From Eurosta solidaginis (lineage: Eukaryota > Arthropoda > Insecta > Diptera > Tephritidae): a stretch of 64,000 nt of DNA. How positions within the stretch are numbered: the first letter of the stretch is position 1; every line of letters begins with the position of its first letter. The stretch is from contig NC_090320.1 in NCBI RefSeq assembly GCF_040869045.1, forward strand, positions 143,800,941-143,864,940. Direction: 5' to 3'. Under the pieces are notes generated by a model. That model was not told the DNA's origin. It did not search any database and saw nothing but the letters and a program-made list of their open reading frames with translations. Both the position numbers and the translations under genes were made by a program. Below are positions 55,748-64,000 of the stretch, piece after piece.

Positions 55748-57260
55748 TTACAGGAGTTTGTCCCGGTCTTAAAACCTTCGGTCTGTCGCCGAATTTTTTG
55801 GTAAAATTTTCGGGCGTTATTCCTGGTGGCTAGCAGCTCAAGCTCCTCGCACTCACGCCTTTCTGCCTCTGCCTTTTTCTTCCTGAAAAGGCGTCTCGCT
55901 TCCCTTTTCAACTCGCGGTAGCGTTCAAACTCTCCTCTTGTTGCGCTCTCATTTAACGTAGCCCTGTAGACAGCTTCTTTTCTTTCGGTTGCAACGCGGC
56001 ATTCTTCATCGTACCAGTTGTTTTTCCGTGGCCGCCGGTAACCAATTTTTTCCTCGGCGGCAGTACGAAGTGCTCTGGAGATATGCTCCTACTGCTTCTG
56101 TATTCCTTCAGGCTGAGTTGTGTTCTCAGAGAGCAGGTGTGAGAGTCGAGTTGCGAAATCATTGGCAGTCTGTTGCGATTGCAGCCTTTCGACGTCTAGC
56201 TTTCCTTGTGTTTTTTGTTCCTTGGTTTTAGCCGCGCAGAGGCGGGTGCGTATTTTGGCTGGGACGTGATAATGGTCCGAGTCGATGTTAGGTCCTCGGA
56301 TCGTGCGCACATCTAAAATACGTCCGTCTATCACAACGTGATCGATCTGATTGCTAGTATGTCGATCGGGGGACAGCCATGTAACTTGATGTATCTTTTT
56401 ATGCATGAACCTCGTGCTGGATATGACCATGTTTCGAGCACCGACAAAGTCAATCATCCTCAGTCCATTAGGAGGAGCTTCATTGTGTTGGCTGAACTTT
56501 CCGGCTGTAGGGCCAAAAACACCTTCTTTTCCCACCCTGGCGTTAAAGTCGCCAAACACGACTTTTATATCATGGCGGGGGCAGCGCTCGTACGTGCGCT
56601 CTAGTTGTTCATAAAAAGCGTCTTTCACCACATCGTCTTTCTCCTCTGTCGGCGCATGGGCGCAGATGAATGATATATTAAAAAATTTTGCTTTTATTCG
56701 GATAACGGCGAGACGCGCGTCCACAGGCGTGAACGCCAATACTTGGCGACAAAGTCTCTCTCCCACCACGAATCCGATGCCGAAACTGCGCTTATTTGTA
56801 TGGCCACTCCAATAGATGTCACAATTTTTAATCTTCTTTCTTCCTTGCTTAGTCCAGCGCATTTCTTGGATGGCGGTGATAACATATTTTGCTTTGACGA
56901 GGAAATCAACCAGCGGGGCACCTGAACCAATCCCATTCAGGGAGCGGACGTTCCAGGTGCATGCCCTCAATTCATTGTCCTTCAAACGTTTGCCATGGTC
57001 GTCATCAACAGAGAGTGTTCTTTTTATTCGAGGCTTGTTGTTGATTTTTATTGGAGTATGACTTGATGTGGCGGGTCGCAAGCCCAGCGCACAATCCGCT
57101 CAGCAGGGGTAAAAAATATTACTTGCACGTTTATATAGCGAGCCGCTTGCTCCAAGACAGACGCCAGCTGGCAGCCGCACCTAGTGGTGAACAGACGCTC
57201 CCGATGCGAAATCCCCCGGCTAGCTCTTAAACCGATTATGTCAGAGTGGCCTAGCCAGGT
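55748..57260 (-). mobile_element. RTE-type LINE, 5' half with endonuclease, copy 2
   Basis: Frame 57081-56089 (330 aa) keeps most of the endonuclease: ELRACTWNVRSLNGIGSGAP, ITAIQEMRWTKQG (catalytic Glu), NISFICAHAPTEEKDD, VVFGDFNARVGKEG and IDSDHYHVPAKI. The last block is the SDH motif with the catalytic His. A TAG near 56098 ends it, shared with copy 1. Frame 55911-55636 carries the linker (YRELKREARRLFRKKKAEAE) and runs into the junction at 55748. The polymerase is missing. Confidence 0.88.
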
Positions 57261-57607
57261 TGTCGCCTTCTCACATTAGCTCACCTCTAAACGGATGTGT
57301 AGTGGCTACCCAAAGGATACTTGGCCGCAAGCGACCGGAAGTAGTGAGCTGCTTGAACCGCAAGCAAAATAATCGCTCCGGCCATTCCCAGGTCAGTGGC
57401 GGTCAGAAGCTTTCCCCACTTTCGTGGACTTCTACACACGGCTCCACCCGCCATTTCTCTATCCTAGATAAGCAAAAATAATAAACCATTTTATTTCTAC
57501 ATCATACACATATTGAAGCTTGTAATACTATATGGTAGAAATAAAGTTTGACCACATTAATTTTCCGTTAGTGGTGGACCTTATTTGGAATTCGTCTGTA
57601 TACATAT
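57261..57607. other. Spacer between RTE and Gypsy-2
   Basis: It matches 17100-17394 but holds about 33 bases (57279-57312) missing from copy 1. No coding potential. Confidence 0.65.
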
Positions 57608-58139
57608 TGTAACGAATTTACTGCAATTCCTCTTATTTGCAACCTTCTACTAACGTTCGAATCACTAAACTGTTGAATAAATAACTCCACTATTCAATAA
57701 TGCAAAATGGCTTTTATTAAACTACTTGAAATTACACTTATACTTCGCAATTGATAGCTTGCTTAAATCAAACTGATTGTCGTGCCTCTACTGTTGCTGC
57801 TTTTTATACTCTTCAATTTCCTTGTTCTATACTTCTAGGCGCTTCCAGAATTTACTTAGTTACTGCTATAAAATTATAACTACGGATGCACGTGTATAGC
57901 TTCTCATTTGAGTGACACTTCCACAGATAATTGCCCACTTTTGGGAGCATCGCAGATAAGACATATGCATGTATTTGTGCGTCTCTTCTGCGCTGCGTGT
58001 ACGTACATATGTGTAGACATAACGATTGATTCGTTTATGTAGATAAAGTGACTGCCTGCTTTATTGTTGTTGTGGCTTCATTTGCTTAGCATCAAACTAG
58101 TGATGTGAGGATCACTTAGTGTCACTAATATTCGTCACG
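57608..58139 (-). repeat. Gypsy-2 3' LTR (532 bp)
   Basis: In element orientation it starts at 58139 with CGTGACGAATATTAG (a T-to-C change at the first base) and ends AAATTCGTTACA. AGGTGGAGGGCAG precedes it. Confidence 0.9.
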
Positions 58140-60417
58140 CTGCCCTCCACCTAAGTCTGATCGTCCCGATCAGACAGATCTCTCGATCTAAACGCTGCCA
58201 GCCGTTCCAAATGAACCACTTTCATTTTGGTTCGTGGTTTGCCAATGGTTTGTATGCGGTACACTACATCGTTGATCCGTTTTACAACTTTGTATGGGCC
58301 TTCCCAATTACACTGCAATTTCGGGGACAAACCTTTTTTCCGTTGTGGGTTGTATAACAGCACCAAATCTTTTTCCTGAAACCCTTCCGAATTAATTGCT
58401 TTATATTATCTGGCTTTCATCTTGTCACTCATAATCTTTGCTCGTTGCCTTACAAGATCGTGTATCTCTCTCAGCTCTTCTTCTAAGACACCAGTGGATT
58501 TCTTGACATTTCTCTCCGCATCGGCATCTATCCCAAACTTCAAATCAGCTGGCAATCGAAGGTCATTGCCAAAAATTACCTATGTGGGAGTTTGGCCCGT
58601 TGTCTCATGCACTGCCGATCGGTAAGCCATCAAGGATAATGATATATGTGTATCCCACTCCTTATGGTACTGGTCTACTACTTTCCTTAAATGCTCCTCC
58701 AAGTTTCTATTGAAAAGTTCCACCATATCATCGGACTGGGGATGCTATGCAGTTGTACGTGTTTTTCGAATGCCCAGTGATTTACACATTTCCCGGAATA
58801 CAGCTGATTCGAAATTCCTGCCTTGGTCAGAATGTAACTTCATTGGTACACCATACCTTGCAACCCAATTGTTTATAAACACTTCTGCTACTGTTTCCGC
58901 TTCTCGATTTGGGATTGGGTATACCTCTGGCCATTTGCTGAAATAATCCATAACCACCAGTACATATTTGTTTCCGCAGTTGCTAGTAGGAAATGGACCT
59001 GCGACATCCATAGCGATCCTTTCAAATGGCGCACCTGAGTTATATTGCTTCATCTGGCCATGACTTCGGGTTCGCAATCCACTCAGTGACCGACTGACGG
59101 CAACCAACCCAATAGAATCTCTGTTTAATCTTCTCGAGCGTCTTCGTGATTCCAAGATGACCTCCGCTTGGACCATTATGCAGCTCGCTGAGCACGTCCG
59201 GAATCCTCTTTCTGGGAACAACTATCAGTTTCTTCTTGCATTGACCATCCTCACTCTCCCATACTCGATGCAAGCAACCGGATATCAATTCTAAACGGTT
59301 CCACTGTGCCCAATATGACTTCGCAATGGAACTCTCTGCTGACATTTTTCAATTGGGTTTTTCGTTTCGTTCGAGCCCTTGCATAACATGTGACAGATCT
59401 GTACCTTCTAGCTTACACTTCCTTAGTTGTTCCTTGTCCCATTCATCCGCACACGTTATAGTCATAAGCCGGACATCTATAATGTCTTCTTTAGCCTCGG
59501 CCTTTGAACAGTGCTTGCATTCCAAACTACATGGTCTTCGTGACATTACATCGGCATTCCCATGGGTACTACCTTTTCGATGCTCAATGGAAAAGTCATA
59601 GCTTTGTAGGTACTCGATCCACCGTGCCAATTGTCCTTCCGGATTACGGAACTGCAGAAGTCATTTCAACGCTGCGTGATCTGTCCTGACGCGGAATCGC
59701 TGGCCGTAGAGGTATTTGTGAAAATGTTTAATGCACTCTACCAATACCAACAGCTCTCTCCGTGTAACGCAATAGTTCCTCTCTGGTTTTCCAATCGAAC
59801 GGCTGTAATATGCAACTACCTTCTCCTGTCCATCGACCAGTTGTGATAAAACGCCTCCTATAGCATATCCACTCTCATCTGTATCTAGAATAAATGTTGC
59901 TCGTGGAATCGGATATGCCAACATTGGGGCAGTGCACAAACGCTCCTTCAATGTTTGGAAAGCCACTTCTTGCTCCTTCTTCCATGCAAAAGCTTTATTT
60001 TTTCTTGTACGCTTATGGAAGCTATGAGCTGCGCTGGAAAAGTTTGGTACAAATCGGCGGTAATATGTGCACAGCCCAAGGAAACTTCTTAATTCATGCA
60101 AGCTCTGTGGTCTTGGCCAATCCAGCCTCTATCTTTTCATTCGCTGTACAGATGGCTTCTGTCGTTACCTTGTGACCCAAATAATTTACTCCCTTTTTAA
60201 ACAGTGAACACTTTTTGGGACTTAATTTGAGACCAGCACCAGCTATTCTTTGGAAAACCTTCTTCAGATGTTCTTCGAAGTTCTTTCCCAATACGATGAT
60301 GTCGTCTAGGTACACTAAGCATGCTTTACAATGTAGTCCTTTCAGTACCTGATCCATGAGTCTTTCAAAAGTAGCTAGTGCATTACATAGTCCAAAAGGC
60401 ATCACTGTAAATTGCAA
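58140..60417 (-). pseudogene. Gypsy-2 pol, 3' half: RT core, RNase H, integrase
   Basis: RT core is 60417-60094 (FTVMPFGLCNALATFERLMD, CLVYLDDIIVLG). RNase H is 60101-59661 (ATFILDTDESGYAIGGVLSQ, where the second A of DASG is E). The connection and integrase occupy 59630-59349, 59345-59040 and 59221-58745, with HNGPSGGHLGITKTL, MDVAGPF and HSDQGRNFES. The cysteines of the zinc module are lost in the 31-bp deletion at 59071. The C-terminal tail is 58366-58151. At least five shifts break it. Confidence 0.87.
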
Positions 60418-61634
60418 AAGACCATCACCGACACTGAAGGATGTTTTCCCTTGTCTTCCTCCTTCACTTCCACTTGTAAGTAGCCGCTTTTCAAGTCCAG
60501 TGTGGAAAACAATGTCGTACCAGAGAACGAGTCCAGAGTGTCATCAATTCTTGGCAATGGGTAGCTATCCTTTTTCGTAACGTCATTCAACTTCCGGCAG
60601 TCCACGCAAAACCTCATTTTTCCATCCTTCTTCTTTACAAGTATTACCGGTGAGCTCCATGGACTAGCTGATGGTTCGATGACGCCGCTGTCGCTAATTT
60701 CTTGTAGGATTTGACTCACAACTTCCCGCTTCGCCAGTGGAACACTACGTGGAGCTTGACGGATCGGCCTCACATCTCCAGTGTCATTTTGATGTTTCAC
60801 AACGTTGGTGCGCCCTGGTTTGGAGCCATCTTGGTCAAATATGTTCGCGTATTTTAGGAGCAGTTGTTTTGCCTTACTCTGATAGTCTTCCTCTAGTCCC
60901 TCCGTCCAGGGCATGATGTCATCTGTAAGATCAATATTGCTAGTTGAAACCTCCTCCTGGAGCTGTTCACAATTGATTATTACTTCAGCCTCTTGGTATT
61001 TTCCCAAAATAGCTCCTCTGGTCAGTTTGAGAGGTGACTTGAACTCATTGAGTACTCTTACCGGGATATGTCCATCTTGTTTTGTTATAGCCAGGGTTTT
61101 TCCTACAAGTACGTTCGGTGTTGATTTGTTTGCTGCTTCGACAACCCACAATTTGTTTGTCCCACAATCTCCATCAACCTTTGCGCAGATAACTGCTTCG
61201 GATTTTGGTGGCATTTGCTGACTCTCTTCCACCAGCACTTGTTTACTGCTGTAGCCTCTCTCGTAGCCGAATTTAATTGGCACATCCATGTTCTTATATC
61301 GCATCGTCTTGCTTTGCATATCGATCTTGATGCCTTGGTCGATTAAGAAGTCCACTCTAATTATGACTTCATCAACAATCTCTGCCACTATAAAATTGTG
61401 TAGTACCGTGACGTTCCCAATTGCTGCTTCACATGCTACTTCTCCAATTACGTGGCTGTACGTAATCTTGCTCCAAGCAATGGTCTTATCTACTTGTTGA
61501 CTAAATCTGGTCGAATGATGGAATGGGATGCACCCGTTTCTACAGTCAGCAAACGTTCCTTTCCATCCACATGTCCTCCGACAGTAAGATTGTTTGAGCT
61601 TCTTCCAATTTGCGAGATAGAGATCATGGGGCAT
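60402..61634 (-). pseudogene. Gypsy-2 protease and RT start
   Basis: A 410-aa open stretch. It includes the protease C-terminal part and the RT approach with DSGVIEPSASPWSSPVILVK and MRFCVDCRKLNDVTKKDSYP. The protease active site lies in an overlapping frame near 61530 and reads VETGASHS where Gypsy-1 has VDTGASHS, so the catalytic Asp is replaced. The RT block FSTLDLKSGYLQVEV is complete here, unlike in Gypsy-1. A shift near 60440 ends the frame. Confidence 0.86.
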
Positions 61635-61677
61635 TCAATTGCGGGAGCCAGCAGTCGCCCCTTGCGGCTGACTCGCT

Positions 61678-63074
61678 TTAGTTTAACGATTGAGTGGATT
61701 TGAAGATTTGCTCATCTCCTTCAGCTCTGCGTTTACGGCCACCCACATTGCTGGAACTGTTAGGATTGGTACTGCAATAACGTGCAATGTGCCCTGGCTT
61801 TCCACATTTAAAGCATTTGACGGCACCATCGTTTTTCTGCTGCGTTCCTTTTAATGCTTCCAAAATTTTGTCTACCCAGTTTGGCCTTCCCACTTCCACG
61901 CGATGAGCTTTGTATGCGGGTTTTCTCAAAAGTGACGCTGTTTCTTGAGTGATGCATGGGATACCGTTTCTGTGAATGTTGGTTTTGGGTTTGCATATGT
62001 CGCTCGCTTCGTTTCTACGTCTCGTATGCCATTTATAAAACTGGATTTTTACCCTCTCGGTGTACTCCACGGGTGCGTCCGCATTTGCCAAATGTGCCAA
62101 CCTTTCAACATCCGAAGCAAACTCTTGCCAAGTCTCATTAGCTTTTTGGTAACGGTTTTGCAATTCTATTTGATATATCTGTTTACTGTGTTCGCTTCCG
62201 TACCTTCGTTCTACAGCAGGCATCAATGCGTCATAACTGTTCCGTTCGTACTCTGGAATCGTCTGCAAGATTTCAGCTGCAGGCCCTTTCAATGCCACGA
62301 ACAGTGCAGCAACTTTATCATCAGAATTCCAGTTGTTCACTGTTGCAGTCTTCTCAAACTGAAGCTTAAACACCTGGAAAGAAACAGAACCATCAAAGGA
62401 TGGTGTTTTTACCTTTGTATTACTCGCTGAAACTGCTGGGCGATTTAGTTGCAACTCCTGTATACGACCTCTCAATGTTTCAATCTCGGCATCGATTTTG
62501 TCCTCGAGTTGTAAAATTTTTGTATCCTGCGCCTCCAACTTCAAGGAAATACGTCCTCTTGCTCTTCCAGTTGCGCAGAGATCCGCGATGCTCTGTGCTG
62601 AAATTTGTGTCAACATTTCGGATATTCGTGCCTTTTGTGCTTCAATCTTTGATGTTATACGTGTCTCCTGTGATTCCAGTTGGGATGCTGTACTTGTCTT
62701 CTGTTCTGCCAAGTGAGATGTTAAATTTGTCTTTTGTTCTTCCAGTTGAGATGACATTTGCGGCGACATTTCTGAAATCCGTGCCTCCTGTACTTCCAGC
62801 TTGGATGTTACTGTCGATGTTTGTGCAGATATTGCAGCCAAAATCGTTTTCACAGATGTGCTCGTAACTATCTGCGATGTTTCGTTTTTCTCTTCAATTT
62901 TTGTCGTTGTCGCGTCCACATCAAGATGAAAGACATACCCCTCCACGTTAATTCCTTCTGCTTCCATTGCCTTTCGTAGTCGTGCCTGAAGTTCGAGTTT
63001 AATGCCGGTTGTACTCAACGGCTCTCCAACTCCTTCTTAAGTTGCTGGATCTTCAATTCACTTAACTTTGCCAT
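61678..63074 (-). pseudogene. Gypsy-2 gag with SAP domain, coiled coil and zinc knuckle
   Basis: ATG at 63074 (matching Gypsy-1) opens the SAP motif, but 5 bp lost near 63020 breaks it. The 446-aa frame from 63018 to 61678 then runs through the EAQEARI-type coiled coil, the capsid (SFQVFKLQFEKTATVNNWNS, ILQTIPEYERNSYDALMPAV) and the knuckle CFKCGKPGHIARYC. It is the best-preserved gag of this family in the window. Confidence 0.86.
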
Positions 63075-63125
63075 GTCCTTGTTGTCCTCTGGAATTTATT
63101 CAACAATTCCTCTTCCGACACCAAT

Positions 63126-63537
63126 TGTAATGGATTTACTGCAATTCCTCTTATTTACAACCTTCTACTAACGTTCGAATCACTAAAATGTTGAATAAAT
63201 AACTCCACTATTCAATAATGCAAAATGGCATTTATTAGACTACTTCAAAGTACACTATACTTCGCAACTGATAGCTTGCTTAATTCAAACTGATTGCCGT
63301 GCCTCTACTGTTGCTGCTTTTTATACTCTTCGATTTGCTCGTTCCATACTTCTAGGCGTTTCCAGAATTTACTAAGTTACTGCTATAAATTTATAACTAC
63401 AGATGCACGTGTATAGCTTCTCATATGCGCGTGTATATGTGAGTGACACTTCCACAGATAATTGCCTACTTTTGGGAACATCTCAGATAAGATGTATGCA
63501 TGTGTTTGTGCGTCTCTTCTCCGCTGCGTGTACGTAC
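63126..63537 (-). repeat. Gypsy-2 5' LTR, lacking its outer 120 bp
   Basis: It matches 54788-55197 and passes into the same ATTCGAA-rich flank. Confidence 0.85.
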
Positions 63538-63598
63538 TATGAGTGGGATTATTTTCGAATTATATTCGAATAAACGAATAAATTTAATCGTTTCAAAT

Positions 63599-63970
63599 TA
63601 CTTACTTACTTAATTGGCGCTTAACCGTCTAAACGGTTATGGCCTTCCAATAAGGAGCGCCAGTTGCTCCTTCGCTCCGCCAACCGGCGCCAATTGGTCA
63701 CACCAAGGGAGTTCAAATCGTTTTCCACCTGGTACTTCCAACGGAGTGGGGGCCGCCCTCTACCTCTGCTTCCATAGGCGGATTCCGATAGAAACACTTT
63801 CTTGGCCGGAGCATCATCTTTCATTCGCATAACATGGCCTAGCCAGCGCAGCCGCTGCGTTTTAATTCGCTGGACTATGTTGATGTCAGCGTATAGCTCG
63901 TACAGCTCATCATTAAATCTTCTTTGGTACTCGCCGTCGCCAACGCGTAGAGGTCCATAAATTTTTCGAA
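63599..63970 (-). mobile_element. RTE-type LINE 3' fragment in the duplicated flank
   Basis: About 370 bp of the same 3' end as 1901-2700, with the TAAG tail (TTACTTACTTACTT on the plus strand) and C-terminal coding with MRMKDDAPAKKVFLSESAYG. It interrupts the ATTCGAA flank that is continuous at 55250-55290 in copy 1, so it entered after the duplication. The 5' side joins at TTCGAA, and about 20 bases of target appear to be missing. Confidence 0.85.
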
Positions 63971-64000
63971 CGTTTTATTCGTTTATTCGAATTCCTTTCC

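Larger units (their letters stand above)
57608..63537 (-). mobile_element. Gypsy-2: uninterrupted sister of Gypsy-1
   Basis: A minus-strand element with 532-bp 3' LTR (57608-58139), pol, gag and 5' LTR (63126-63537). It serves as the empty-site reference for both insertions in Gypsy-1. Small deletions and shifts are private to this copy, including 31 bp lost near 59071 and 5 bp near 60122. Confidence 0.9.
55748..64000. repeat. Tandem segmental duplication, copy 2 (continues past the window)
   Basis: This unit matches copy 1 from 15576. Both sides share TTACAGGAGTTTGTCCCGG, but the sequence to the left differs (RTE sequence in copy 1, AT-rich flank in copy 2). The copy should end a few hundred bases beyond the window. 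Confidence 0.85.

Noticed and set aside
1..64000. tRNA, rRNA or other structural RNA genes
   Set aside because: I saw no tRNA A and B box pairs with a cloverleaf and no rRNA-like blocks; only primer-binding sites complementary to tRNA ends.

Overview
This window is almost entirely transposable-element sequence from an insect genome. It is most likely a higher fly, judged from the ACATATGTA-type microsatellites, the gypsy, BEL/Pao and RTE families present, and the insect-like nucleoside-transporter and potassium-channel fragments. No intact host gene was found. The only long intact reading frames belong to one young LTR retrotransposon.

Layout. 1-7340: low-density sequence holding a 498-bp inverted-repeat element (1156-1653) inside an older repeat, the 3' end of an RTE-type LINE (1901-2700, minus), a BEL/Pao gag-protease scrap (2858-3835, minus), one exon of an equilibrative nucleoside transporter with frameshifts (about 4496-5129, plus), and a broken two-exon gene of a multicopy arthropod zinc-finger family (5597-7340, minus). 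7830-12954: a decayed BEL/Pao element on the minus strand (BEL-1). 14346-14883: second copy of the repeat seen at 961-1742.

15576-64000 is a tandem duplication of about 8.3 kb. Each unit holds the 5' (endonuclease) half of an RTE LINE, a spacer, a minus-strand gypsy element of about 5.9 kb (532-bp 3' LTR, SAP-domain gag) and an ATTCGAA-rich flank. Copy 1 runs 15576-55747. Copy 2 runs from 55748 past the window end. Copy 1 was later expanded by nested insertions. A BEL/Pao element (BEL-2) and attached sequence, 20228-43111, sits in the gypsy pol with a 5-bp target duplication GCATC. A second gypsy element with unusually long LTRs of about 3.6 kb (Gypsy-E, 25635-40854) sits inside the BEL-2 integrase with a 4-bp duplication GGGT. 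An apparently complete gypsy element with 1867-bp LTRs (Gypsy-F, 44621-53562) sits in the gypsy gag with a 6-bp duplication TTTGTA. Copy 2 lacks all three but carries a short RTE 3' fragment.

The most interesting features are these. Gypsy-F has one 1429-aa gag-pol frame whose ATG lies inside the tRNA-Lys primer-binding site, and a 137-aa accessory frame just after pol behind a good splice acceptor. BEL-2 has a post-pol zinc-knuckle frame that also starts directly behind a splice acceptor. Gypsy-E has promoter, splice and poly(A) signals inside a 3.6-kb LTR. A K2P potassium-channel fragment lies inside the boundaries of the BEL-2 insertion. All calls come from reading the sequence; family names rest on motif recognition and no database was searched.
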